64,000 bases of DNA from NCBI GenBank assembly GCA_036008175.1, contig DASYOB010000114.1:62001-126000 (forward strand). Reading direction: 5' to 3'. This stretch comes from DATARH01 sp036008175 (GTDB lineage Bacteria > Pseudomonadota > Alphaproteobacteria > ATCC43930 > CGMCC-115725). Made by a program: the position numbers and the translations under genes. The notes under the pieces are model-generated. The model saw nothing but the letters and a program-made list of their open reading frames with translations, was not told the DNA's origin and searched no databases. How positions within the stretch are numbered: the first letter of the stretch is position 1; each line of letters starts with the position of its first letter. Below, one piece after another: positions 42,788-51,731 of this stretch.

Positions 42788-43993
42788 TCATTCCGCCGCC
42801 TGCGCCGGGGTCAGCCGCACCGAATTGGGACCGTAGCGATCGCGGAACGGCTGGGTGTCGATCTCCTCGAGCTCGATCTCGCGCGCCAGCACCTTCGCCT
42901 TCCATTCCTCGTGCGCCGGGATGTTGGCGTGGAATTCGGGCATGACCTCACGGGCGAACAGCTCCAGGCTCTCGCAGATATGCTCGTGCGTGTTCTTGCC
43001 GGCCTGGTTCAGGAAGATGACCTGGTCGATATTGGAGGTCTCGAATTTGCGCAATTTGTTGCGCAGGGTCTCGGGCGAGCCGATCAGCCCGCCCGCCAAG
43101 GCGCGTGCGTGCCCCTCGGGGTTGGCGCGCTTCCATTTCTCGTACTCGTCCCAAAGATTGACCGTGCCGGGGGGCGGCCGCGTGCGGGTCGCGCTCTGGC
43201 CGTAAAAGCGCAGCGCGAACTGGAAGAACGGGATGCCGTCGGCGCGGCGGCGCGCCTCCGAATCGGTCTCGGCGCACATGAAATAGCTGACGATCGCAAT
43301 GTTCGGGTTGGTGACGTAATCGGCCAGCTTCTGCTGCCGCTTGGTGAAGGCGTTGTAGTAGGCGTGGACCCAGGCATGCGCCGCATCGGCCGACAGGAAC
43401 TGGAAGGCGAGCGCCCCGAGGCCACGGCGCCCGGCCATCTCGATCGTCTCCAGCGCCGAGCAGGCGACCCACAAGGGCGGGTGCGGCTTCTGCAAGGGCT
43501 TCGGCACGACATTGCGCAGCGGCATGTCGAAATACTTGCCGTGATGCTCGCAGCCGCCGTCCCTGAACATCGGGATGATCGCCCGGAGCCCCTCCTCCCA
43601 CACCGCGCGCTTTTCGTCATAGGCGACGCCGAACGGCTCCAGCTCGGTCAGGCTGGCGCTCTCGCCGGTGCCGAACTCGACCCGGCCCTTGCTGATCAGG
43701 TCGAGCGCGGCGATGCGCTCGGCGCAACGCGCCGGGTGGGTCGTGGTCAACTGCATGATGCCGTGGGCGAGGCGGATCCGCTTTGTGCGTTGGCTGGCGG
43801 CGGCGAGAAACACCTCCGGCGAGGGCGAATGCGAATACTCTTCGAGAAAATGGTGCTCGACTTCCCAGGCGTAGTCGTAGCCGAGCCGGTCGGCCAGTTC
43901 AACCTGGTCGAGCGCGTTCTGATAGAGCTGAAATTCGCCGCCCTCTTGCCAGGGGCGCGGCAATTGCAGCTCGTAGAAAATGCCGAATTTCAT
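42788..43993 (-). CDS. LLM-class (luciferase-like) flavin oxidoreductase
   Basis: Bacterial-luciferase-like monooxygenase of 401 residues, FMN- or F420-dependent. It starts MKFGIFYELQLPRPW and shows DYAWEVEHHFLEEYSHSPSP, IRLAHGIMQLTTTHPARCAE, GRVEFGTGESASLTE, and IGSPETLRNKLRKFE near the C-terminus. The ATG at 43993 is chosen because the upstream frame enters a palindromic repeat. The MFS transporter gene lies divergently 128 bp away; they may work on the same compound, but the substrate is not evident. Confidence 0.9.
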   Translation of the reverse strand: MKFGIFYELQLPRPWQEGGEFQLYQNALDQVELADRLGYDYAWEVEHHFLEEYSHSPSPEVFLAAASQRTKRIRLAHGIMQLTTTHPARCAERIAALDLISKGRVEFGTGESASLTELEPFGVAYDEKRAVWEEGLRAIIPMFRDGGCEHHGKYFDMPLRNVVPKPLQKPHPPLWVACSALETIEMAGRRGLGALAFQFLSADAAHAWVHAYYNAFTKRQQKLADYVTNPNIAIVSYFMCAETDSEARRRADGIPFFQFALRFYGQSATRTRPPPGTVNLWDEYEKWKRANPEGHARALAGGLIGSPETLRNKLRKFETSNIDQVIFLNQAGKNTHEHICESLELFAREVMPEFHANIPAHEEWKAKVLAREIELEEIDTQPFRDRYGPNSVRLTPAQAAE

Positions 43994-44014
43994 GCCGTGA
44001 CCGTCCTTCCGGTT

Positions 44015-44042
44015 CGTCATTCCCGCTTTCGCAGGCAGGACG
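44015..44042. repeat. Single degenerate copy of the CGTCATTCCCGC repeat
   Basis: CGTCATTCCCGCTTTCGCAG begins a partial copy of the arm found at 692-719, upstream of the LLM gene. Its second stem half is degenerate (GCAGGCAGGACG), so the hairpin is weak. Confidence 0.5.
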
Positions 44043-44121
44043 AATGCATGATGCCGGGGCGCTTTACCCATTACAATCACGATACCGGGCAGCATCCGGC
44101 CGAGGGGGCAGACTAAGGAGC

Positions 44122-45393
44122 ATGGCCGAGCAACAGGCCGAAGCGATCACCAACGAAGCAGCGGCCGCCGCGGAGGTCGAGGGCGCCGCCGCCTATTGGC
44201 GACACACGCTGTGGGCGATGGTCGGCATCCAGTTCGTGATGACCATGGCGTTCTCGATGCTGACCCCGATCATGCCGCTGTTCCTGCCGGTGCTCGGGGT
44301 CGAGAGCGAGAGCGGGATCGACATCTGGGCCGGCATCCTGAACGGCGTCACCTCGTTTATCGCCGCCTTCGCCTCGCCGTTGTGGGGCACCGTCGCCGAC
44401 CGGCACGGCCGCAAATTGATGCTGCTGCGATCGAGCCTGGCGATCGGCCTGTTCACGGCGCTGATGGGCGCCGCCGGCAATGTCTGGCAGTTTTTCGCCT
44501 TCCGTGCGCTGATGGGGGTCTTCGCCGGGTTTTCCAGCGCGGCGATCGCGCTCGTCGCCAGCCAGGTGCCCGAGGAGCGGCTCGGCTATTCCTTGGGCTG
44601 GCTCAGCACCGGCCAGCTTGTGGGCTCGCTGGTCGGCCCGATCATCGGCGGGATCCTCGCCGATCTGACCGGCAGCTACCGCATACCGTTCTATTGCACC
44701 TCGGCGACGATCTTCCTGGCGCTGGGTCTGGTCTGGTTCCTGGTGCGGGAGGAGTTTGCCCGGCCGAAGCGGGGCGGCGGCGGGCGCTCGACCTTCAACG
44801 CGCTCTTCGCCCTGGTCACCACCCCGGCGCTGTTGGCGCTGTTCTTCGTGCTGCTGATGGCGCAGTTCGGGGTGCGCACGGTGCAGCCGATCGTCACGCT
44901 CTACGTGAAGGAGATGCTCGGCGCGGTGCCGAACCTCGCCACCTTGGCCGGCATCGCCTTCTCGATCACCGGGCTCGCCAACGTGATCTCGGCGCCGTTT
45001 CTCGGCAACCGCAGCGACGTGATCGGCTATCGCCGGGTATTGCTGATCTGCCTGTTGGGCGGCACCTTGACGACCCTGCCGCAGGCCTTCACCGACAATT
45101 ACTGGGCGTTCACCGCCGAGCGCTTCGCGGTCGGGCTGTTCATCGGCGGGCTGTTGCCGGCGGCGAATGCGCTGGTCGGCCGCCTCGTCTCGCGCGCCGA
45201 GCGCGGTGCCGTCTACGGCATGACCTCTTCGGCGATGTTCATGGGCAACTCGCTCGGGCCGCTGATCGGCGGCGCGATTGCCGCCTCCTTTGGCCTCCAC
45301 TGGGTGTTCCTGTTAACCGCGGCGGTGATGGCGCTGAACCTGGTCTGGGTCTACTACCGCGTCCCGGAATACGAAGACGCGAAGACTTCGTAG
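44122..45393 (+). CDS. MFS transporter, 12 transmembrane helices
   Basis: Major-facilitator permease of 423 residues with about 12 hydrophobic helices. The loop 2-3 motif reads PLWGTVADRHGRKLMLLRSS, matching the G-x-x-x-D-R-x-G-R-K/R signature of drug/H+ antiporters; the mirrored motif in the second half is FLGNRSDVIGYRRVLLI. TAAGGAGC precedes the ATG at 44122. Its stop codon lies inside the left arm of a long inverted repeat. Probably an exporter; substrate unknown. Confidence 0.92.
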   Translation: MAEQQAEAITNEAAAAAEVEGAAAYWRHTLWAMVGIQFVMTMAFSMLTPIMPLFLPVLGVESESGIDIWAGILNGVTSFIAAFASPLWGTVADRHGRKLMLLRSSLAIGLFTALMGAAGNVWQFFAFRALMGVFAGFSSAAIALVASQVPEERLGYSLGWLSTGQLVGSLVGPIIGGILADLTGSYRIPFYCTSATIFLALGLVWFLVREEFARPKRGGGGRSTFNALFALVTTPALLALFFVLLMAQFGVRTVQPIVTLYVKEMLGAVPNLATLAGIAFSITGLANVISAPFLGNRSDVIGYRRVLLICLLGGTLTTLPQAFTDNYWAFTAERFAVGLFIGGLLPAANALVGRLVSRAERGAVYGMTSSAMFMGNSLGPLIGGAIAASFGLHWVFLLTAAVMALNLVWVYYRVPEYEDAKTS

Positions 45394-45512
45394 GGCGGAA
45401 AAGCGCAGCGCATTCCGCCATTGCCCGAATCTGTGAGGCTGGTCACCGCGGACTGAAGCGACATGCAACCTAATAGCGGGTCGGCGGAATGCGCTTCGCT
45501 TTTCCGCCCTAC
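45390..45512. repeat. 30-bp near-perfect inverted repeat after the MFS gene
   Basis: Left arm 45390-45419 starts GTAGGGCGGAAAAGCG; right arm 45483-45512 is its reverse complement with one mismatch in 30. The 63-base loop has no ORF. The MFS stop TAG is inside the left arm. It could act as a bidirectional terminator between the convergent MFS and GMC genes or be a mobile palindromic unit. Confidence 0.9.
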
Positions 45513-45520
45513 CAGTTAGT

Positions 45521-47137
45521 TCAAGCCGCGAGCGCCTGGCGCGCCGATTTGAGGATCAGGGCGGCGCCCTTCTCGGCGATCATGATGGTCGGCGCGTTGG
45601 TGTTGGTTGAGGTCACCGCCGGCATCACCGACGCGTCGATGACCCGCAGCCCGTCGAGGCCGTGCACGCGCAGCTGATCGTCCACCACTGCCATCGGATC
45701 GCGGCCCATCTTGCAGGTGCAGGTGGCGTGGAACACGGTCGAGCCGGTCTGGCGCAGGTAGTGCAGCAGCTCATCGTCGTTCTGGATGCTCGCGCCAGGC
45801 AGGATCTCGCCGACCAGATAGGGCGCCAGCACCGGCGCGGCGAACAGCCGCCGCACCGCGCGCAAGCCCCCGATCGCGGCGCGCCGGTCGGTCTCGTGCG
45901 ATAGATAGCGCGGATTGATCGCCGGCGCCTGGCGCGGGTCGGCCGACTTCGCCTCGACATAGCCGGTCGATAAGGGCCGCATCTGCCACATGCCGCCGGT
46001 CATGCCCGGCCTGGTGTCGAGCTTGCGGATCGGCCCCGGCGCGAAGCTGGCATTGGCGAAGAGGATCTGCACGTCCGGGGTCGCCGATTCCTCCAGCACC
46101 TTGACCGAGGCGGCGACCAGCGAGGCGGCGTAGGTCAGAAGCCCGGTGCCGGCGAAGACATAGCGCATCAGCTCGCCGAAAAACGGCAGGCCGCGCGATT
46201 TCTCGTTCGCGGTACCGATACCGGCCACCTCGGCGGTGACGCGGGCGAGAAAATGATCCTGCAAATTCTTGCCGACGCCGGACAGCGCATGCGCGACCGG
46301 CACGCCGATCCGGCCGAGATGGTCGGGATCGCCGACGCCGGACAATTGCAGGATATGCGGCGAGCCGATCGCGCCGGCGGCGAGGATGACCTCGACCGCC
46401 GCGGTCGCCCGCACCGTATTGCCGCCGCGCGAAAACTCGACGCCGATGGCGCGCTTGCCGTCGAACAGCACGCGATGCACCAGCGCGTTGGTGACGACTT
46501 CGAGGTTCTGCCGCCTTAGAGCCGGCCGCAGATAGGTGCGCGCCGCGCTCTGCCTGCGGCGGCCGCGCCGGGTCTGCTGCACCCAGCCGATGCCGCCAGG
46601 CGAGCCGGGCGGCAGCCGGTTGACGTCGTCGCGATACTCGAGGCCGATCTGCTGCCCCGCCGCGATGATCAGCTCGCACAACGCCGGCTTGTCCGAGGTG
46701 CGCGAGGTCAACAGCGGCCCGCCATGCCCATGAAATTCGTCGGCGCCGCCCTGCCAGCTTTCGGCCAGCTTGAAATACGGCAATACGTCGTCCCACGACC
46801 AGCCGCGATTGCCGAGCTGGCCCCAATGATCGAAATCCTCGGGCTGGCCGCGGACATAGACCATGCCGTTGATCGAGCTGGAGCCGCCGAGCACCTTGCC
46901 GCGCGGATAGAGGATGGCGCGGTTGTTGACCCCGGGATCGGGCTCGGCGGTGAAGCCCCAGGTCAGGGTCGGGTGGTCGAGCAGCTTTACATAGCCGGCC
47001 GGAATGTGGATTAGCGGGTTGCGGTCCGGCCCGCCGGCCTCGATCAGCAGCACCCGATTGTGCGGATCCTCGCTGAGCCGGTTGGCCAACACACAGCCGG
47101 CCGAGCCGGCACCGACGATGATGTAGTCCGCCTTCAT
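45521..47137 (-). CDS. GMC-family FAD oxidoreductase (choline dehydrogenase-like), copy 1
   Basis: FAD-dependent alcohol dehydrogenase/oxidase of 538 residues. The FAD fingerprint is IIVGAGSAGCVLANRLSEDP, the GMC signatures are GKVLGGSSSINGMVYVRG and GAIGSPHILQLSGVG, and the catalytic His is in VFHATCTCKMG with the Asn-containing STNTNAPTIMIAEKGA. ATG 47137 is preferred over 47143 for ribosome-binding-site spacing and matches the paralogue's start. It is the second gene of a tandem paralogue pair, separated by palindromic repeats. Substrate unknown; such enzymes use primary alcohols. Confidence 0.92.
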   Translation of the reverse strand: MKADYIIVGAGSAGCVLANRLSEDPHNRVLLIEAGGPDRNPLIHIPAGYVKLLDHPTLTWGFTAEPDPGVNNRAILYPRGKVLGGSSSINGMVYVRGQPEDFDHWGQLGNRGWSWDDVLPYFKLAESWQGGADEFHGHGGPLLTSRTSDKPALCELIIAAGQQIGLEYRDDVNRLPPGSPGGIGWVQQTRRGRRRQSAARTYLRPALRRQNLEVVTNALVHRVLFDGKRAIGVEFSRGGNTVRATAAVEVILAAGAIGSPHILQLSGVGDPDHLGRIGVPVAHALSGVGKNLQDHFLARVTAEVAGIGTANEKSRGLPFFGELMRYVFAGTGLLTYAASLVAASVKVLEESATPDVQILFANASFAPGPIRKLDTRPGMTGGMWQMRPLSTGYVEAKSADPRQAPAINPRYLSHETDRRAAIGGLRAVRRLFAAPVLAPYLVGEILPGASIQNDDELLHYLRQTGSTVFHATCTCKMGRDPMAVVDDQLRVHGLDGLRVIDASVMPAVTSTNTNAPTIMIAEKGAALILKSARQALAA

Positions 47138-47155
47138 GTGCATCTCTCCTAAGAC

Positions 47156-47287
47156 CCCTCTCCCGCATTGGGGGAGAGGGTGGCCGACGCGACAGCGGAG
47201 GCCGGGTGAGGGTCTTTTCGCTTATCGACACCCTCACCCGCCTCGGACCATAGCCCTCGGCACCCTCTCCCGCGGTGCGGGAGAGGG
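47156..47287. repeat. CCCTCTCCC palindromic repeat between GMC paralogues
   Basis: Two hairpins, CCCTCTCCCGCATTGGGGGA-type (47156-47180) and CCCTCTCCCGCGGTGCGGGA-type (47262-47287), with further CCCTCACCC/GGGTGAGGG pairing between. It occupies nearly the whole spacer between the GMC genes and is related to 30629 and 56697. Confidence 0.8.
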
Positions 47288-47296
47288 AAACTTACG

Positions 47297-48901
47297 CTAC
47301 GCCGCCAGCTTCTGCCGGGCGGCGCTCTTGATCGCGACCGCGCCCTTCTCGGCGATCATGATCGTCGGCGCGTTGGTGTTGGTCGAGGTCACCGCCGGCA
47401 TCACCGAGGCGTCGATAACCCGCAGCCCCTCGATCCCGTGCACGCGCAACTCGTCGTCGACCACGCTCATCGCGTGCTGGCCCATCATGCAGGTGCAGCT
47501 GGCGTGATAGACGGTGTTGCCGTTGCGCCGCGCGTAATCGAGGAGTTCGTCGTCGCTCTGCACCTGCGCTCCCGGCAACCTTTCCTCGCCGACATAGGGC
47601 TGCAAGGCCGGCGCGTTGAAGATTCGGCGGACGAAGCGCAACCCGCCGATAATCGCACGGCGGTCGCTCTCTTCCGACAGGTAGCGTGGATTGATCTTCG
47701 GCGGGTCGCCCGGCCGGGACGAGGTCACTTCGACATAGCCACGCGACAGGGGGCGCATCTGCCAGGGCCCGCCGGTAAGACCGGGATCGTCCTCGAGCTG
47801 GCCGATCTGGCCGTCCTTGAAGCTGCCCGGCGCGAACGAGATCTGCACGTCGGGGGTGGCCGATTCCTCCAGGATCTTGACCGAGGCGGCGACGAGCGAC
47901 GCGCTATAGGTCAGCATGCCCTTGCCGGTGACCAGATAGCGCAACACCTCGCCGGCGAGCGGCAAACCGCGCGCCCGCTCGTTGATCGTCGCCATGCCGT
48001 GGATCGGATAGGTGACCCGCACGACGTAGTGGTCCTGCATGTTCTTGCCGACGCCCTTCAGCTCGTGCGCGACCGGGACGCCGATCTTTTGCAGGTGCTC
48101 GGAATCGCCAACCCCGGAGAGCTGCAGGATGTGCGGCGAGCCGATCGCGCCGGCCGACAGGATGACCTCGCGGAAGGCGTCGGCGTGCTCGAGATGGCCA
48201 TCGCGGGAGAACTCGACGCCGACCGCGCGCTTGCCGTCAAACAGCACCCGGTGCACCAGCGCCTTCGTCACCAGCTCGAGATTCGGTCGCCGCAGCGCCG
48301 GGCGGAGGTAGCTGCGCGCGGTGCTCGCCCGGCGCCGGCCGCCGCGGGTCTGCTGACACCAGCCGATGCTGTCGGGCGCGCCGGGCGGCAGATTGTTGAC
48401 GTCTTCGCGGTAGTCGAGCCCGAGCTCCATCCCAGCCTCGATCACCTTGGCGCAGATCGGCGAGCGGTCCATGTGCGAGGTGAAGAGATAACCCTCGGTG
48501 CCGTGGACCTCGCTCGGGCCCTCTCCCCAACGCTCGGCCTTCTTGAAGAAGGGGTAGCAATCGTCCCACGACCAGCCCCGATTGCCGAGCTGCGCCCAGT
48601 GGTCGTAATCCTCGGGTTGGCCGCGGATGTAGATAAGCCCGTTGATCGAGCTGGAGCCGCCGAGCACCCGGCCGCGCGGATAGATAATCTCGCGCCCGTC
48701 GCAGGCCTCCGCCCTGAACTGCCAGCTCAGAGTCTTGTGATCGAGCATCTTCATAAAGCCGGCCGGAATATGAATGAGCGGGTTCCAGTCGCGCCCGCCG
48801 GCCTCGATCAGCAATACCCGGGTGGTGGGATCCTCGGTCAGCCGGTTGGCCAAGACGCAACCCGCCGAGCCGGCGCCGATGATCACGTAATCCGCCTGCA
48901 T
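47297..48901 (-). CDS. GMC-family FAD oxidoreductase (choline dehydrogenase-like), copy 2
   Basis: 534-residue paralogue of the gene downstream, opening MQADYVIIGAGSAGCVLANR. GMC signatures GRVLGGSSSINGLIYIRG and GAIGSPHILQLSGVG are present, with catalytic His in VYHASCTCMMG and STNTNAPTIMIAEKGA. A GGAG lies about seven bases before the ATG. The two copies align end to end but differ throughout, so the duplication is old. Being codirectional, they may be cotranscribed through the repeat-bearing spacer. Confidence 0.92.
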   Translation of the reverse strand: MQADYVIIGAGSAGCVLANRLTEDPTTRVLLIEAGGRDWNPLIHIPAGFMKMLDHKTLSWQFRAEACDGREIIYPRGRVLGGSSSINGLIYIRGQPEDYDHWAQLGNRGWSWDDCYPFFKKAERWGEGPSEVHGTEGYLFTSHMDRSPICAKVIEAGMELGLDYREDVNNLPPGAPDSIGWCQQTRGGRRRASTARSYLRPALRRPNLELVTKALVHRVLFDGKRAVGVEFSRDGHLEHADAFREVILSAGAIGSPHILQLSGVGDSEHLQKIGVPVAHELKGVGKNMQDHYVVRVTYPIHGMATINERARGLPLAGEVLRYLVTGKGMLTYSASLVAASVKILEESATPDVQISFAPGSFKDGQIGQLEDDPGLTGGPWQMRPLSRGYVEVTSSRPGDPPKINPRYLSEESDRRAIIGGLRFVRRIFNAPALQPYVGEERLPGAQVQSDDELLDYARRNGNTVYHASCTCMMGQHAMSVVDDELRVHGIEGLRVIDASVMPAVTSTNTNAPTIMIAEKGAVAIKSAARQKLAA

Positions 48902-48983
48902 GTTTACGCTCCCCTCCCGCGGCGGCTCCCAAATGCCGCCGTTACGGGGGGAGTTTAGCGCAACGAGGCGCAGCGGAAAGCTA

Positions 48984-49811
48984 TTAGGCCTCGACCAGCT
49001 CTCTCTCCGGCATGACCGCGGCGATGGCCTCGAAGCTGCGCCGCTCGGCCCAATAGACGATCTCGAGGCGGCCGTCGAAATGCTCGACCAGGGCGGTGCA
49101 GCTTTCCACCCAGTCGCCGTCGTTGCAGTAAAGCACCCCGTCGAGCTCGCGGATCTCCGCGTGATGAATATGGCCGCAGACGACGCCGTCGAGTTGGCGG
49201 CTGCGGGCCTCCTCGGTCAGCGCGTCGGCAAAGGACCCGATGTACTGCACGGCGTTCTTCACCTTCAGCTTCAGGACCGCCGACAGCGACCAGTATTCGT
49301 AGCCGAGCAGCCGCCGCAGCTTGTTGAAATGGTGATTGACCCACAAGGCCAGCGTGTAGGCGCCGTCGCCGAGGACCGCGAGCCAGCGCGCGTGCCTGAC
49401 CACCATGTCGAACCAGTCGCCGTGGATGACGAGCAGCTGCCGCCCGTCGGCGGTGACGTGGACCGCTTCGTCGACCACCTCGATCCCGCCGAACATCAAC
49501 GGCAGGTAATCGCGCAGCCATTCATCATGGTTGCCGGGCACATAGACGAGCCGCGTGCCCTTGCGCACCTTGCGCAACAGCTTTTGGATGATGTCGTTGT
49601 GCGATTGCGGCCAATACCATGATTTGCGAAGACGCCAGCCGTCGATGATGTCGCCGATCAAATAAATCGTCGCCGCGTCGTTATTGCGGAGGAAGTCGAG
49701 CAGATAGTCGGCTTTGCAGCCGCGCGTGCCGAGATGGATGTCGGACAGCCAAATGGCGCGGTAGTGAAAAAGCGGCACGATGTCGTTCACGGCATCCCCG
49801 ATCGAGCGCAT
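48984..49811 (-). CDS. Calcineurin-like metallophosphatase, LpxH-type
   Basis: Metallophosphatase of 275 residues with the five-block metal site: WLSDIHLGTRG, IGDIIDGWRL, YVPGNHDEWL, VIHGDWFD and GVVCGHIHHAEIRE. This arrangement is that of the UDP-2,3-diacylglucosamine diphosphatase (LpxH) group used in lipid A synthesis, though many family members have other roles. It has no membrane segment. It is divergent from a glycosyltransferase of the ceramide-glucosyltransferase type, so a shared role in glycolipid or envelope synthesis is a reasonable inference. Confidence 0.85.
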   Translation of the reverse strand: MRSIGDAVNDIVPLFHYRAIWLSDIHLGTRGCKADYLLDFLRNNDAATIYLIGDIIDGWRLRKSWYWPQSHNDIIQKLLRKVRKGTRLVYVPGNHDEWLRDYLPLMFGGIEVVDEAVHVTADGRQLLVIHGDWFDMVVRHARWLAVLGDGAYTLALWVNHHFNKLRRLLGYEYWSLSAVLKLKVKNAVQYIGSFADALTEEARSRQLDGVVCGHIHHAEIRELDGVLYCNDGDWVESCTALVEHFDGRLEIVYWAERRSFEAIAAVMPERELVEA

Positions 49812-49984
49812 TTGCGCTGACCGGGTATCTAGCAGCAGTATATTACAGTTTTCCGTACCTCAATATGTAGTTATTGACATCTATTGTCGCCGAACCGTCA
49901 CGCCAGTGTGATAGCTCCCCGCCGGACCGTGGTGGATTTGCCATCGAATGCGTGCGTGTTGACGCGGATCCGGGATATTCGGGA

Positions 49985-51283
49985 ATGAGCGTCGCGAGCT
50001 GGGCAGCCGGGTTCTGTGTTGCCTTACTTGGCTGCCACCTCTTCACGCTGCTGGCGGCGGCGTTCCGCTTGCGCCTGTACACACCCGCGGCAGGATCAGA
50101 GCCCGAGCCGCCTGTCACCTTGCTGCGGCCGGTCTGCGGCATCGACAATTTCGCGGCGGAGACGCTGGGTTCCAGCTTCCGGGTCGATTACCCGCATTAC
50201 GAGATCATCTTCTGTGTCGCAAGCGAGGACGATCCCGTCCTGCCGCTTCTGCACGACCTGATCGACGATTATCCCGAAATACCGGCGCGAGTGCTTGTCG
50301 GCGACAACAGGATCAGCCGCAATCCGAAGCTCAATAATGTCATCAAAGGGTGGAACGCGGCGCGGCATCAATGGATCGTCATGGCCGACAGCAATGTGCT
50401 GATGCCACCCGATTACATCCGGCGCTTGCTGGCGCGCTGGCGACCGGACACCGGCGCCGTTTGCTCGATGCCGATCGCCGCGCGGCCGCATAATTTCTGG
50501 GCCGAGATCGAATGCGCTTTCTTGAACACGCTGCAGGCGCGCTACCAATACGCCAGCGAGAGCCTCGGTTTCGGCTTTGCGCAGGGCAAGACGATGCTGT
50601 TCCGGCGCGACCTGGTCGATGAGGCCGGCGGCATCAGAACGCTCGCGGCCGAGGATGCCGAGGACGCGGCGACGACAAAGATGGTGCGAGGGGCCGGGCG
50701 AAAGGTGCATCTGGTCGACAGCCCCTTCGAGCAGCCGCTCGGCTGGCGGTCTGCGGCGCAGGTCTGGTCGCGCCAATTGCGCTGGGCGCGACTGCGACGG
50801 GTAACCTTTCGCTGGCTGTTTCTGCCCGAGGTCTTTGTCGGCAGCGCGCTTCCGGCAATGGCTGGCGCGATCGCCGCCTCGGGCTATGGAGTGAGCGTCG
50901 TCGCGGCGGTTTCGATCGTTGTGGCAGGGTCCATTGCCAGCGAGATGGCGCTAGCCGCTCACGCCGGCTGGCATCGCTCCTGGCGCATGCCGATCGCATT
51001 GTTGATACGCGACATGCTGCTGCCGGCGCTCTGGATCGGCGCCCTGATCGGCAGCGAATTTGACTGGCGCGGCAATGCGATGACCGCGGCCAGAACGAGC
51101 CCTCGACAACGCCTCGGCCGCAAACGGCTGCAGCGTCCCACGGCGGAACTCGCCGGGCCCGATTTTTGGTCGCCGTTCGATTTCCAGCGATTCAGATCAC
51201 GGCTGCGATCGCGGCTAGCGCGAGCGACTCGACAACGCGTTCGAACAGTCTACCAATGGCGGCGTCAGCGACGCGCTCTGTGA
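49985..51283 (+). CDS. Family 21-type glycosyltransferase (HpnI/ceramide glucosyltransferase-like)
   Basis: Membrane glycosyltransferase of about 432 residues, same fold as HpnI at 11075. N-terminal helix (AAGFCVALLGCHLFTLLAAAF), catalytic block PPVTLLRPVCGID, DSN of MADSNVLMPPDYI, acidic AEDAEDAATT and the RQLRW motif, then membrane helices and a basic tail. ATG 49985 is chosen; an upstream TTG at 49874 coincides with a TTGACA promoter-like box. The last 92 bp overlap the 3' end of the convergent HMA gene. The acceptor lipid is unknown; a sphingolipid or hopanoid is plausible. Confidence 0.85.
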   Translation: MSVASWAAGFCVALLGCHLFTLLAAAFRLRLYTPAAGSEPEPPVTLLRPVCGIDNFAAETLGSSFRVDYPHYEIIFCVASEDDPVLPLLHDLIDDYPEIPARVLVGDNRISRNPKLNNVIKGWNAARHQWIVMADSNVLMPPDYIRRLLARWRPDTGAVCSMPIAARPHNFWAEIECAFLNTLQARYQYASESLGFGFAQGKTMLFRRDLVDEAGGIRTLAAEDAEDAATTKMVRGAGRKVHLVDSPFEQPLGWRSAAQVWSRQLRWARLRRVTFRWLFLPEVFVGSALPAMAGAIAASGYGVSVVAAVSIVVAGSIASEMALAAHAGWHRSWRMPIALLIRDMLLPALWIGALIGSEFDWRGNAMTAARTSPRQRLGRKRLQRPTAELAGPDFWSPFDFQRFRSRLRSRLARATRQRVRTVYQWRRQRRAL

Positions 51284-51623
51284 GGGAGGCTGCAGAGACA
51301 GCGTAGTTTGTCGCGGCAGCAGATATAAAGCCGAGCTGCCGTATCGATTCGCACAGCGCCATCGGTGGCAGTAACGACGAATCGTAGTGAATGATGACAC
51401 TTCCGGTCAGGAAGTGTGGACAAACCGAACTCACTGCCGGGATTGTCAGCAGCGTACGGGATGCGGCGCTCAGGACAGCGCGATCGTCGCGCGACAGCGC
51501 CAGCCTGAGCCGCAGGCGCCCCGGTACGTGGTGCGCGTAGACGCAGACAAACGAGCCGTGCTCAAATCGCGTCCGGCGAAAGGTTCGGCAGTTGTGTTTC
51601 CGCGGCAAAGGGCCTCCGGGCAT
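51192..51623 (-). CDS. HMA-like domain protein
   Basis: Small protein of 143 residues with a heavy-metal-associated-like ferredoxin fold of the HMA_2 type: VYAHHVPGRLRLRLALSRDD, RTLLTIPAVSSVCPHFLTGS and VIIHYDSSLLPP, but no CxxC. The C-terminus is hydrophobic/amphipathic (RLFERVVESLALAAIAAVI), as in relatives. About 27 N-terminal residues are not family-like, so translation may start later. Its 3' end overlaps the convergent glycosyltransferase gene by 92 bp. Function unknown. Confidence 0.7.
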   Translation of the reverse strand: MPGGPLPRKHNCRTFRRTRFEHGSFVCVYAHHVPGRLRLRLALSRDDRAVLSAASRTLLTIPAVSSVCPHFLTGSVIIHYDSSLLPPMALCESIRQLGFISAAATNYAVSAASLTERVADAAIGRLFERVVESLALAAIAAVI

Positions 51624-51731
51624 CGAACAGGTATGCCCGCGTTTAACGGATTCCGGTGCCCGCTGGATGACACTGGGATGACAGAATTGCGACGACGCCT
51701 ACGGTGCCGGCGGATCGCGGCGGCCCGCTGT

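Noticed and set aside
49874..49984. TTG start for the glycosyltransferase at 49874
   Set aside because: The TTG is part of a TTGACA promoter-like box and the extra residues are not membrane- or family-like; ATG 49985 gives a proper N-terminal helix.
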